Below are positions 1 through 8,324 of a stretch of 64,000 nucleotides of DNA, piece after piece. The stretch's first letter is position 1, and every line of letters starts with the position of its first letter. Position numbers and translations under genes: made by a program. The notes below the pieces were generated by a model. It saw only the letters and a list, made by a program, of their open reading frames with translations, had not been told where the DNA came from and searched no databases. Source of the stretch: Pseudomonadota bacterium (lineage in GTDB: Bacteria; Desulfobacterota; Desulfobulbia; Desulfobulbales; SURF-16); NCBI GenBank assembly GCA_018816555.1, contig JAHIVT010000097.1:1-64000 (forward strand), given 5' to 3'.

Positions 1-168
1 AAACTGGCTGGTAATCATGCGGAAGGAGCGGCGGTCATCCACATCGTGCATAAATACCGGCATGTTGCCATAAAAATAGGTGAGGCGATTACCCTCACGT
101 TTGTAGCCAAGATTGTTGTTGATCAGGGTCATGCCCTGGTCAAAAATCGGCAGCTGGAGTTGTGGCAT
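1..168 (-). CDS. Transposase-like protein, N-terminal 56 residues (runs off window start)
   Basis: An open frame runs leftwards from the ATG at 168-166 to the window edge without a stop. It has a good ribosome binding site (GAGGTG, five bases before the ATG). The translation begins MPQLQLPIFDQGMTLINNNL and continues with YFYGNMPVFMHDVDDRRSFR and ITSQF. From memory this resembles the start of helix-turn-helix transposases of Desulfobacterota, which open with a short beta-rich segment, then MPVF and SFRxITSQ, before the DNA-binding domain. The catalytic part lies outside the window, so an intact element cannot be shown. Confidence 0.5.
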   Translation of the reverse strand, partial: MPQLQLPIFDQGMTLINNNLGYKREGNRLTYFYGNMPVFMHDVDDRRSFRMITSQF

Positions 169-646
169 GGTAACACCTCGCCTGGTTAACGGAATTTGAT
201 TCGGCAGGGAATTCTGGTACCGTATCAAAATCCTGCCGCATCGGCAAGCACGCTCTGCTGATCATCTCCAAAAAATCATTTTTTTACGTAAAATCAATAT
301 GTTGACAATTGCAACCCACGATAGTGGATAGTCTCGAGGTCAGGATGTCTGAATTTATATTCAACTTGCTGTAATTCTTCAGTTTCCGAGGCATTGACTT
401 TAATTTTTTGTGGAAATAACTCCAAAATAATTCGTGCTCCAAACATCTTTGACATATGTTGCCCCTGTTTTTTACTATCGTTACGTACAGAACTTTATTT
501 TTGTCATGAGTCAAATGTTCCTTTGGTTGAACAGAGTTGCTATGTATGAGTGTATTGATTTTATGGGGGGGCAGGATGCTTAATTTGAAGAAGGTCTGTT
601 AGGATTTTTGATGTGTTTCAGGTGAAAGGTTTTATTTGTCGATTTT
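169..646. other. 478-bp gap without a convincing gene
   Basis: AT-rich stretch between the transposase-like start and the HEAT-repeat gene. One minus-strand open frame of 76 codons (514-284) has an AAAGGA box 11 bases before its ATG, but its product (rich in Lys, Cys and His) matches nothing I recognise. It could be a small gene or decayed DNA next to a mobile element. I see no hairpin, tRNA or repeat here. Confidence 0.4.
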
Positions 647-1036
647 TTAGTCTGTCAGGATGTCTTTTGCTATTTCTCGTACTTGCGGATCACTGTCATG
701 AAGCAAACCGCGAACGAGTTCTAATGCCTCGTTAGTGTCTATTATTCCTAGCAGCGTTGCTGCATCCCCTCTCATATAAGGAGTTTTTTCATTTAGTACT
801 GGTATGAGAGAGGGAATAGCCAATGGGAGATCGTTTTTACGAATTTCAGCAAGTTGCTCAAAGAGGACTGCCATTCCCATCCTGACGATAAAGCGTTCAT
901 CTTTGATAAGTTCGCCTGAGAATTGATAATATTCTTTCTCCTGTTTGAACATGGCTACGATGTTTTCTATGTGGCCCATTTCGATAAAATCGGCTATTGT
1001 TTTAATGAGTTCTGTTGTACTTATTTCATTGTTCAT
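647..1036 (-). CDS. Small HEAT-repeat protein
   Basis: About 129 residues, soluble, all-helical. The C-terminal half shows HEAT/PBS-lyase-like repeat signatures: a segment ending YMRGDAATLLGII, then LELVRGLLHDSDPQVREIAK. Such proteins are usually scaffolds or regulators with no activity of their own; nothing predicts a partner. An upstream in-frame ATG at 1054 would add six residues, but the sequence ATGAAGGA there reads better as the ribosome binding site for the ATG at 1036, so the shorter start is preferred. The gene is alone on its strand and diverges from the ferredoxin gene. Confidence 0.6.
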   Translation of the reverse strand: MNNEISTTELIKTIADFIEMGHIENIVAMFKQEKEYYQFSGELIKDERFIVRMGMAVLFEQLAEIRKNDLPLAIPSLIPVLNEKTPYMRGDAATLLGIIDTNEALELVRGLLHDSDPQVREIAKDILTD

Positions 1037-1209
1037 TCGTTTTTTTTCCTTCATTTATAATTTTTTCTTATTTAATTACTGATAGTTAATCAATTTCATT
1101 GCTAAGTTCAACGTAGATTTGAGCTTATAATGCAAGGTGTAGGTTTTTTTTCTAAAATTTCAGATAGTTAAATTGTTTTGCCTTCTTTTAATTTTTTTTG
1201 AGGTACAGT

Positions 1210-1644
1210 ATGTATTCAAGAATTTATGTTTTACGGTTTCCTAAAGAAACAAGTGATAAGCCAATTATTTGCAAACTTGTGCAGAAATATGGAGTTGAGT
1301 TTAACATTCTTAAGGCAACTATTCTTCCCCAACATGAGGGGTTAATGGTTCTTGAGTTGCTCGGACATAAACAACACGTTCGTGATGCTTTAGATTATCT
1401 CAAGGGTTTTGGCGTTAAAATCGAATCATTGTCAACGATTATCAGAAGAGATGATGATAAATGTTTTCAATGTGGAGCCTGTACCGGAATTTGCCCTACT
1501 CAAGCCCTTTTCATAAGCAGACCTGATATGGCAGTGCTCTTTGATCCTGATAAGTGTACTGGCTGTGGCTTGTGCGTTACTGCTTGTCCAGTTCGGGCCA
1601 TGGAGGTTTCTCTGCTGCAGACTGTAAATAACCTATCTGATTAA
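1210..1644 (+). CDS. NIL domain / 2x[4Fe-4S] ferredoxin protein
   Basis: 144 residues. Residues ~1-75 fit an NIL (ACT-like, often amino-acid-binding) domain; residues ~83-137 hold two [4Fe-4S] motifs, CFQCGACTGICP and CTGCGLCVTACP. Proteins of this design in anaerobes act with DUF39-type enzymes in sulfur transfer to homocysteine, with the ferredoxin part as sulfur or electron carrier; no DUF39 gene lies nearby, so the role is inferred only. The ATG at 1210 follows a TGAGGT box; a TTG four codons earlier lacks one. The next gene starts 10 bp after the stop, so the two are probably co-transcribed. Confidence 0.8.
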   Translation: MYSRIYVLRFPKETSDKPIICKLVQKYGVEFNILKATILPQHEGLMVLELLGHKQHVRDALDYLKGFGVKIESLSTIIRRDDDKCFQCGACTGICPTQALFISRPDMAVLFDPDKCTGCGLCVTACPVRAMEVSLLQTVNNLSD

Positions 1645-1654
1645 GATTAAATCG

Positions 1655-2794
1655 ATGTTATTGAATTCAGATCGACTTACTTATTATTTTACTACGCTTT
1701 GCGAAATAGACAGCCCCTCTAGAGGTGAATCAAAATTATCATGTTATCTTCAGGATCTGTTCCATGATTTAGGTGCTGATATTGTCTTTGAAGACAACTC
1801 ATCTTTGGTTACCGGTTCCGATTGTGGTAATTTTGTTGCCCGTTTCTCCGGCAGTCGCAATGATGTTGACCCTGTTTTTTTTAATTGTCATTTAGATGTG
1901 ATTAAACCTTGTCTCGGTGTCAAAGTTCGCAAAATTAACGATATTTTCTATAGTTCAGGTGATACTGTTCTTGGGGCTGATGATAAAGCTGGTATTGCCA
2001 TCCTCATAGAGGTGATCATAGCGATTGTTCTGGCAAATATACCTTTTGTCCCTGTTGAGTTTGTGTTTACTACCTGTGAGGAGATTGGCCTTCTCGGGGC
2101 AAAGGCCTTTGACCCTTCATTGCTGGTTGCAAAATATGGTTATTCCCTTGATTCCACAGGTATTGATAACGTTATTGTCGGTGCACCTGCCTCCTATGGC
2201 ATTTCAGCGGAGATTCATGGTCTTGCTTCCCACGCCGGCTTACGTCCTCAGCATGGTATTAATGCAATCCAGCTTGCAGCTCATGCTGTTTCACGATTAC
2301 CTTTAGGGCAGATTGATAGCGAGACAACTGCCAATATCGGTCTTATTGCCGGAGGTACTGCGACAAATATTATCCCTGATTATGTTCGCGTTGCTGGTGA
2401 GGTTCGCAGTCATAACCTCTCTAAACTCTTTTCTACGATAGATTTATTTAAAAATACTTTTCAAGATGTTGTTTCAAGCTGGCGCGACCCTCATAATCTG
2501 ATAACCTCACGACCTTCCCTTGTTTTTGCTTTCCCTGAACAATATCCCCTAATGAAGTTAGAGGCCGCAAGCCTTCCCGTAGTCCGCGCTCAACAAGCAG
2601 CCTCTTGCTTGTCCCGTTCTGTGCGATTTATACAGGCTGGCGGTGGTAGTGATGCCAATTTTTTTAATGCCTGCGGACTTCCCACTGCAATTCTCGGCAT
2701 TGGTATGGAAAATGTTCATTCTGTATCTGAAAATATTAAACTTGCGGATATGCTTCGTACCGCCGAGCTCGTTTATTCTCTCTTAACATGTTGA
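1655..2794 (+). CDS. M20/M28-type metallopeptidase (peptidase T / YqjE-like)
   Basis: 379 residues, the usual size for dinuclear zinc exopeptidases. Visible metal and catalytic motifs in order: NCHLDVI (His and Asp), GADDKAGIA (bridging Asp), CEEIGLLG (base Glu-Glu), a later DST segment (Asp), and the C-terminal GGGSDAN plus NVHSV (His). The central part, with SHAGLRPQHG, is the lid/dimerisation domain. It probably trims small peptides in the cytoplasm; no signal peptide is present. The ribosome binding site is weak, suggesting translational coupling to the ferredoxin gene. The gene ends four bases before the parS palindrome. Confidence 0.8.
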   Translation: MLLNSDRLTYYFTTLCEIDSPSRGESKLSCYLQDLFHDLGADIVFEDNSSLVTGSDCGNFVARFSGSRNDVDPVFFNCHLDVIKPCLGVKVRKINDIFYSSGDTVLGADDKAGIAILIEVIIAIVLANIPFVPVEFVFTTCEEIGLLGAKAFDPSLLVAKYGYSLDSTGIDNVIVGAPASYGISAEIHGLASHAGLRPQHGINAIQLAAHAVSRLPLGQIDSETTANIGLIAGGTATNIIPDYVRVAGEVRSHNLSKLFSTIDLFKNTFQDVVSSWRDPHNLITSRPSLVFAFPEQYPLMKLEAASLPVVRAQQAASCLSRSVRFIQAGGGSDANFFNACGLPTAILGIGMENVHSVSENIKLADMLRTAELVYSLLTC

Positions 2795-2797
2795 AAT

Positions 2798-2849
2798 TAT
2801 TTTTATTTTTCATGATGTTCCACGTGGAACATCATGAAAAATAAAAATA
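2798..2849. promoter_or_regulatory. parS: parS centromere site inside a 52-bp perfect palindrome
   Basis: Positions 2816-2831 read TGTTCCACGTGGAACA, matching the universal ParB-binding parS consensus TGTTNCACGTGNAACA. The symmetry continues without a mismatch to 26 bases on each side of the centre between 2823 and 2824. The site lies 235 bp upstream of parA. ParB would load here, slide as a CTP clamp and help segregate the origin region. The flanking palindrome arms are AT-rich and end without a T-run, so it is not a normal terminator, though the RNA could fold. Confidence 0.9.
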
Positions 2850-3066
2850 TGAATAAGCCTGTGGAAAAAGAAAAGGCGGAAGTGTATTGGGAAGAAAAAA
2901 AGAAAAAAGAGAGATTTTTAAAATACTAACTTGTTTAAGATGATTTGATTCAGTAAATATAATGTTATGGAATTTGTTGGCGCATTTTATTTGAAGGCCA
3001 ATATGGAACGGCGTGCTGTATTTTGCGCAACTCTTGATTGAAGGTTAATAGAGGTATCATCTTAAG

Positions 3067-3843
3067 ATGGCAAAGGGAAAAATTATTACATTGGCGAATC
3101 AGAAGGGTGGGGTTGGAAAGACAACAACGACAGTGAATCTTGCCGCAGCGCTTGCAAAGCTGGGGCATAAAATTCTGGTTGTTGACTCAGACCCCCAGGG
3201 TAATGCGTCGAGCGGGTTGGGGGTGAGCGTAAAAGGAATGGAGAAGCACCTGTATCATTGCTACTTGGATAAAGATCAGGTGGCAAAGAGTATCAGGAAA
3301 TCGAGTTGTCTTGAGAATCTGGATGTTTTGCCAACGCATATCGATTTAATAGGCGTTGAAGTTGAGCTGATGTCAGCCATGAAAAGGGAGCGTTATCTCT
3401 CTCGTCTTCTTGAGCCGTTGGTGGAATCCTACGAGTATGTTTTTATTGATTGCCCTCCTTCCCTTGGGTTGTTGACATTAAATGCCCTGACGGCAGCTGA
3501 TTCTGTGATTATACCTTTGCAGTGCGAGTATTTTGCCTTGGAAGGTTTGAGCCAGCTTGTTCGCACAATTCGACTGGTTAAAAGATCATATAATAAGGAT
3601 TTGAAAATTGAAGGATTGCTGCTGACAATGTACGACAGGCGAAACAGGCTCACTTTCCAGGTAGCTAAGGAGGTAAAGCTGCACTTTCAGGATAAAGTCT
3701 ATAAAACTGTTATTCCGCGGAATGTGCGCTTAAGTGAGTGCCCGAGTTACGGTAAGCCGGTAATGGAATATGACAGCAGGTCAGTGGGGGCGCTCAGCTA
3801 TATGAATCTCGGAAGGGAGTTCATCAAAAGGCAGGTTGCCTGA
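3067..3843 (+). CDS. parA: Chromosome partitioning ATPase ParA (Soj)
   Basis: 258 residues, typical of short chromosomal Soj/ParA proteins that lack an N-terminal helix-turn-helix. The deviant Walker A motif KGGVGKTTT (from residue 13) carries the signature lysine; Walker A' is VVDSDPQGN and Walker B is FIDCPPSLG. ATP-bound dimers coat the nucleoid, and ParB stimulates hydrolysis, which moves the origin region. The parS site upstream and parB two bases downstream complete the system. Nothing marks it as plasmid-borne. Confidence 0.95.
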   Translation: MAKGKIITLANQKGGVGKTTTTVNLAAALAKLGHKILVVDSDPQGNASSGLGVSVKGMEKHLYHCYLDKDQVAKSIRKSSCLENLDVLPTHIDLIGVEVELMSAMKRERYLSRLLEPLVESYEYVFIDCPPSLGLLTLNALTAADSVIIPLQCEYFALEGLSQLVRTIRLVKRSYNKDLKIEGLLLTMYDRRNRLTFQVAKEVKLHFQDKVYKTVIPRNVRLSECPSYGKPVMEYDSRSVGALSYMNLGREFIKRQVA

Positions 3844-3872
3844 ATGTGAAGGGGTTATTGACTGGAGATGGT

Positions 3873-4778
3873 ATGAAAAACGGGGATCGATTGGGTAGAG
3901 GTTTGCAGTCCTTGTTATCCGGGGAATTGGATCTGGAAGAGGATGATGTAAATAGGCCACGAGGTGAATTTTTTAAATGCAATATATCCAATATAAGGGC
4001 TAATCCATACCAGCCAAGAAAGGAAATGGATGAGCATGCATTATCGCAGTTGGCTGAATCGATAAAGAAACAGGGCGTTCTTCAGCCTCTTGTGGTTCGC
4101 TCGCTGGATGGGGAAAATCAATATGAATTGATAGCTGGCGAGAGGAGATTGCGTGCGGCAAAGTTAGCGGGACTTGAAGAGGTTCCTGTGCTGGTGAAGG
4201 AGGCATCGCCTGAAGCCCGTCTTGAGATAGCGCTTATTGAAAATATTCAGCGACAGAATTTGAATCCGGTTGATGAGGCCGCTGCATACAAACGACTTAC
4301 CGACGAATTTAACATGACTCAGGATGAGGTCGCGAAAAAGGTTGGCAAAGAGCGTTCAACAGTAACAAATATCATGCGTCTTCTGCAATTGCCGGAATAT
4401 ATCAAGATAGACGTGGCTAATGGGCGAATCAGCATGGGGCATGCCAGGGTACTCCTTGGTGTTGCGGATGAAGTAATGCTGCAGGAATTGCGGGACAGAA
4501 TTATTGAACAGGGGCTGTCAGTAAGAGAAATAGAAAAAATTGTCTCTGCTCAGAAAAATAAACAGGGTAAAAAAAATAAAATTGCCTCGGTAAATAAGAA
4601 AACTATCCCGGAATCATACTGCAAAACTCTTGCAGAGGATGTGTCACGAACCTTGGGGACAAAAAGTAAAATCATCCAGAATGGCAATAGGGGGAAATTT
4701 GAAATAGAATATTATTCCCTGGAGGATCTGGAAAGAATTCATCGGCTCCTCACTAGTTTGCAGGTTGATAAACAATGA
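3873..4778 (+). CDS. parB: Chromosome partitioning protein ParB (Spo0J), CTP-dependent clamp
   Basis: 301 residues. The N-terminus LGRGLQSLL is the ParA-contacting peptide. Residues ~34-125 are the CTPase/ParB-N domain with box ELIAGERRLRAAKLA and the arginine patch NIQRQNLNP. Residues ~147-170 form the helix-turn-helix that reads parS; the last ~60 residues dimerise. The ATG at 3873 has a GGAG box seven bases upstream; a GTG at 3846 would add nine residues and lies two bases after parA. The stop overlaps the pyrK start (ATGA), so parAB and pyrKD are probably one transcript. Confidence 0.93.
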   Translation: MKNGDRLGRGLQSLLSGELDLEEDDVNRPRGEFFKCNISNIRANPYQPRKEMDEHALSQLAESIKKQGVLQPLVVRSLDGENQYELIAGERRLRAAKLAGLEEVPVLVKEASPEARLEIALIENIQRQNLNPVDEAAAYKRLTDEFNMTQDEVAKKVGKERSTVTNIMRLLQLPEYIKIDVANGRISMGHARVLLGVADEVMLQELRDRIIEQGLSVREIEKIVSAQKNKQGKKNKIASVNKKTIPESYCKTLAEDVSRTLGTKSKIIQNGNRGKFEIEYYSLEDLERIHRLLTSLQVDKQ

Positions 4779-5581
4779 CACATTACGAGAAAACAAAATA
4801 CCAACTGAAAGGTGAAATAAAAGATATTTGCTGCCGAGATGAGTATTGCAGGATAACAATTGAGGCCCCGGCGATCTGCCATGTTGCTAAGCCCGGGCAG
4901 TTTGTTATGGTCAAGACCTCTGAAGAAAAGAGTAATGATCCTTTGTTTCGGCGGCCTTTCTCAATTCACCAAGTTACTGGAGGATTGCTGATCATTTTAT
5001 TTAAAATTGTCGGCCGCGGAACAAGCAATCTGGCGAAAATGAAGGCTGGAGAGTTGCTTGATGTCATTGGGCCTCTCGGAAAGGGATTTCATGTAGCCAA
5101 TGAGCAGAGGCACTATTTGGTTGGCGGTGGTATGGGAATAGCACCATTGCATTTTCTCGCGGAAACCATTTCCAGGTATAATCAGGAAAGTGAGATTGTC
5201 GCTCTGCTTGGTGCCAGAACAGCCAAAGAACTGGATGTGTTTTCTCAACTTAATTCATTGAATTATCTGCAGGTTGCTCTATCAACTGATGATGGTACGG
5301 CAGGGCATCATGGTCTGGTTATTGATCTGCTTGAGCGAGCTGTATCTGAGAGAGGGCCTGGGGTAGTATACTGCTGTGGGCCATGGCCAATGATGAAAGC
5401 TATTGCCTTATATTGCAGAGATAAGAAGATGACATGCCAGGTATCACTTGAAACTGTTATGGCATGCGGTGTCGGAGCATGCTTGGGGTGTGCGGTTTCC
5501 GGTTCAGATGTGATTGGCGATGGGTATCTGCACGTTTGTAAAGATGGCCCAGTATTCGAGGCGGAAAAGATATGGCTGTAA
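4775..5581 (+). CDS. pyrK: Dihydroorotate dehydrogenase B, electron-transfer subunit
   Basis: 268 residues, ferredoxin-reductase fold. An FAD-binding barrel (residues ~10-100, with RRPFSIH) is followed by an NAD-binding region (LVGGGMGIAPL; YCCGPWPMM). Cysteines 231, 236, 239 and 255 (first part CGVGACLGC) are spaced to bind the [2Fe-2S] cluster typical of PyrK. It passes electrons from dihydroorotate oxidation on PyrD to NAD+. The ORF overlaps parB by 4 bp and pyrD by 10 bp, so translation of all three is coupled. Confidence 0.95.
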   Translation: MTHYEKTKYQLKGEIKDICCRDEYCRITIEAPAICHVAKPGQFVMVKTSEEKSNDPLFRRPFSIHQVTGGLLIILFKIVGRGTSNLAKMKAGELLDVIGPLGKGFHVANEQRHYLVGGGMGIAPLHFLAETISRYNQESEIVALLGARTAKELDVFSQLNSLNYLQVALSTDDGTAGHHGLVIDLLERAVSERGPGVVYCCGPWPMMKAIALYCRDKKMTCQVSLETVMACGVGACLGCAVSGSDVIGDGYLHVCKDGPVFEAEKIWL

Positions 5582-6492
5582 GCAGGTCGGATTTAACGGT
5601 GAAGATAGGGGATTGGCAATTAGCTAATCCCATCATGACTGCATCTGGAACATTTGGCTATGGGGCCGAATTTTCTGATTTCATCGACTTGAACAGGCTT
5701 GGCGCCATTGTAGTGAAAGGGATATCTCTAAAACCCAGAATTGGTAATCCTCCGCCGAGGATTGTCGAGACAGCGTGTGGCATGTTGAATGCCATAGGGC
5801 TGGAAAACCCGGGAATAGATAAATTTCTTTCGGATAAAATGCCGCAATTAAAGAAATTCACCTGCGGGATTGTCGTCAATATCCTTGGTGATTCTCTTGC
5901 AGAATACTGTGCCCTCGCTGAACGCTTAAATGACACGGATATCGCAGCGATCGAGGTGAACATTTCTTGTCCGAATGTGAAAAAAGGTGGTGTTGCTTTC
6001 GGCACGGATGCAAAAATGGTTTATGATGTGACCAGGAGTGTGCGCGAAAGAAGTAATAAGCCAATTATCATGAAACTGTCTCCCAATGTAACAGATATTA
6101 CTGCTATGGCTTCAGCTGCCGAGGAAGGTGGGGCGAGTGCTATTTCCCTTATTAATACGATGTTGGGGATGGCGATTGATATACGAACAAGAAGACCAAA
6201 ACTTGCAAACAAGGTTGGTGGTTTATCCGGGCCGGCCATAAAGCCGATCGCCTTGCGCATGGTCTGGCAAGTTGCGCAAAGGGTTAAGGTGCCGGTGATC
6301 GGTATTGGAGGAATCAGCACAGTTGAAGATGTGGTTGAATTTCTGCTGGCTGGTGCTACTGCAGTTCAGATTGGCACAGCAAATTTAATAAATCCACAGG
6401 CCGCTGAAAAGTTAGTTGACGGGCTCGAAAAATATCTGCTGGAAAATAAGATTGCAACGGTGAAAGAGTTGGTTAAAGGTTTGATCATATGA
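5572..6492 (+). CDS. pyrD: Dihydroorotate dehydrogenase B, catalytic subunit
   Basis: 306 residues, class 1B, FMN-containing TIM barrel. The active-site base is cysteine 133 in NISCPNV, as in NAD-linked class 1B enzymes (class 2 has serine). FMN-phosphate contacts are visible in GIGGIST and AVQIGTA. It oxidises dihydroorotate to orotate in pyrimidine synthesis as a heterotetramer with PyrK. It is followed by a hairpin that probably ends the parAB-pyrKD transcript. Confidence 0.95.
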   Translation: MAVSRSDLTVKIGDWQLANPIMTASGTFGYGAEFSDFIDLNRLGAIVVKGISLKPRIGNPPPRIVETACGMLNAIGLENPGIDKFLSDKMPQLKKFTCGIVVNILGDSLAEYCALAERLNDTDIAAIEVNISCPNVKKGGVAFGTDAKMVYDVTRSVRERSNKPIIMKLSPNVTDITAMASAAEEGGASAISLINTMLGMAIDIRTRRPKLANKVGGLSGPAIKPIALRMVWQVAQRVKVPVIGIGGISTVEDVVEFLLAGATAVQIGTANLINPQAAEKLVDGLEKYLLENKIATVKELVKGLII

Positions 6493-6503
6493 GGCCTCTG
6501 ACT

Positions 6504-6550
6504 AAGAGTCATAGTCGTTCGTGGCGTTGCGACTTACTATGATTCTTTCT
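6504..6550 (+). terminator. Hairpin after pyrD, probable terminator
   Basis: AAGAGTCATAGT (6504-6515) pairs with ACTATGATTCTT (6536-6547), a 12-bp stem with one G-T pair. Only a short pyrimidine run (TCTT) follows, so termination may be partial. Confidence 0.45.
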
Positions 6551-6708
6551 TAATGGGATCATGATGGGCAGCAGGACAATCAAAACAGTCACAACTCCAT
6601 CTCATTTCCTTCCTTATAATAAGAAATTATCCGCCTAAATCCCTTCAAAAAATTTGTTAAAAATTGCGGTTGAAACATTCAAAAAAATGCAAAACAGCCA
6701 TTATAAAA

Positions 6709-7440
6709 ATGATTGGATTAAAAAATAAAATACTGGAATTAATTTTTGCGAAATACCATCAGTGGATTGAGAGTGAAACATTTCACTGCCATCGCGGTTG
6801 TTCTCTATGCTGCACGCAAAATGTCATGATCACAGCTGTTGAAGGGCAATATATTTATAATTATATCTTGCTGGAAAATAAGGAGAAGTGGTTTGCAGAT
6901 AAACTGCTACAAAAGAGACAGACACAGAATGTCAACTTGACAACAAACGGCTTTGCGCGAATGTGCCTTGAAAAAAACGCAGAGCATACAGAGCTAGAAC
7001 AGTTGCAACGAAAGGAAATATGCCCATTTTTAGAGGAAAAATGTTGTACTCTCTATGGGGTAAGGCCATTTTCTTGCAGAAGTTTTGCCTCGACAAAATA
7101 TTGTAATGATTATGGATCGGCACACCTGAATGAAAGGCTATTAGTTATCAATACGGTAACAATGCAGCTTATTGAACATTTAGGGCAAAAGGGATATTGG
7201 GGAAATATGCTTGATGTGTTGCTGGCACTGGCACATCACAAAGTAAACGAAGCAGTAAAAACACATATCAGTGATGATGAAAGAGTACAAAGTGCAATAA
7301 GAAATACTTTAACAGCTGAACCAATCCCGGGATTTCTGTTGAGACAGGAAGAAGAAAATGAAGTTAATCAATATCTCCAAACTGTTCTTTCTGCAAAGAT
7401 AGGAATTAAAACCATCGAGGAAATCTTCAACAATAAGTAA
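6709..7440 (+). CDS. YkgJ-family cysteine cluster protein
   Basis: 243 residues from the ATG at 6709. It carries the YkgJ (CxxCxxxCC-type) zinc/iron cluster: CHRGCSLCC near residue 25 and, ~85 residues later, CPFLEEKCCTLYGVRPFSCR. The family is widespread; its biochemical role is unknown and metal binding is assumed. No start is well supported: neither the ATG nor a TTG at 6664 has a clear ribosome binding site. Unusually AT-rich compared with the 12-44 kb genes. The HAD phosphatase follows after 11 bp, implying one operon. Confidence 0.7.
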   Translation: MIGLKNKILELIFAKYHQWIESETFHCHRGCSLCCTQNVMITAVEGQYIYNYILLENKEKWFADKLLQKRQTQNVNLTTNGFARMCLEKNAEHTELEQLQRKEICPFLEEKCCTLYGVRPFSCRSFASTKYCNDYGSAHLNERLLVINTVTMQLIEHLGQKGYWGNMLDVLLALAHHKVNEAVKTHISDDERVQSAIRNTLTAEPIPGFLLRQEEENEVNQYLQTVLSAKIGIKTIEEIFNNK

Positions 7441-7451
7441 AAGAATAAATT

Positions 7452-8126
7452 ATGAAAAAAATTGAACCAAGAATCAATTGGAACAGTATAGAAACTGTTT
7501 TGCTTGATATGGATGGGACTCTGCTTGATAAACATTTTGATGATTATTTCTGGGAGGAGCATGTCCCAACAGTATATGCGCAACTTCATAAAATGAATTT
7601 TTGGGATGCATACGAAGAATTAATGGGGAAATATAAAAGCAAGGAAGGGACCTTAGAGTGGACTGACATCAATTACTGGTCAAAGGAGCTTAGTCTCAAT
7701 ATTGCCGAAATGAAGACCAAAATGAATCATCTTATTCAGGTGCATCCTTACGTGATAGATTTTTTAAAATTCTGCAGAGAAAACCGCAAAAAAGTTTATT
7801 TAGTGACAAACGCACATAGTAAAACACTTGCCATTAAAATGGCAAATACGGATATTGAGCCATATTTTGATAAAATTATATGTTCTGAAGAAATTGGTGT
7901 TGCCAAGGAAGATCCTATATTCTGGGAAAAACTCGAAAAAATTGTCCACATTGACAGAAATAAATGTCTGCTTGCCGATGATAATGAACTTGTATTGGAA
8001 AGCGCAGAAACTTATGGAATTAACCAATTAATATTTGTTGCAAAATCAAGCAGTACAAAACCGGTTGTCTATTCTAAAAAATTTCCATCAATTATTTTTT
8101 TTAAGGAATTAATGACAACTCAGTAA
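7452..8126 (+). CDS. HAD-superfamily hydrolase, YrfG-like (GMP/IMP nucleotidase type)
   Basis: 224 residues. HAD motif I is DMDGT with nucleophile Asp19 and acid Asp21; motif II is VTNAH; the motif III lysine lies near GVAKEDP; motif IV is ADDN. A helical cap sits between residues ~30 and 100 (type C1). Size and the segment around VHPYVIDFLKFCREN fit YrfG, which dephosphorylates GMP and IMP in E. coli, but substrate cannot be read from sequence. Co-directional with YkgJ and ended by a strong terminator at 8165-8201. Confidence 0.7.
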   Translation: MKKIEPRINWNSIETVLLDMDGTLLDKHFDDYFWEEHVPTVYAQLHKMNFWDAYEELMGKYKSKEGTLEWTDINYWSKELSLNIAEMKTKMNHLIQVHPYVIDFLKFCRENRKKVYLVTNAHSKTLAIKMANTDIEPYFDKIICSEEIGVAKEDPIFWEKLEKIVHIDRNKCLLADDNELVLESAETYGINQLIFVAKSSSTKPVVYSKKFPSIIFFKELMTTQ

Positions 8127-8164
8127 AATTCCAATAAAAAATATAACTTCAAATTCTGGAAATT

Positions 8165-8201
8165 AAATCCGGGAATACGCCTGTATTCCCGGATTTTTTT
8201 T
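8165..8201 (+). terminator. Strong intrinsic terminator after the HAD gene
   Basis: ATCCGGGAATAC pairs perfectly with GTATTCCCGGAT around a four-base loop (8179-8182), and eight T residues follow (including the end of the stem). Confidence 0.92.
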
Positions 8202-8209
8202 GCTATAAT
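8201..8209 (+). promoter_or_regulatory. Extended -10 promoter element for the GspE-N/MshEN gene
   Basis: TGCTATAAT is a perfect extended -10 (TGN + TATAAT) placed directly after the preceding terminator and 116 bp before the next start codon. No good -35 is seen, which an extended -10 can tolerate. Confidence 0.5.
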
Positions 8210-8324
8210 GAAATTGTAAGTCAGGCGTAAATTTGAATGGAGATGGACCAAGGTATATAACTTGCTGTGATGCTTTGAAGGTCTGCCAGATAAAAATGAA
8301 AAAGTGAAGCCGGAGGAATTGAAC

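Noticed and set aside
284-514. 76-codon minus-strand frame near the left edge
   Set aside because: Weakly spaced ribosome binding site, no recognisable family, next to a mobile element; not enough to call a gene.
2850-3066. Possible replication origin near parS-parAB
   Set aside because: Only one DnaA-like word (TTTTCCACA, minus strand) is seen; rpmH, gidA/gidB, dnaA or dnaN are absent.
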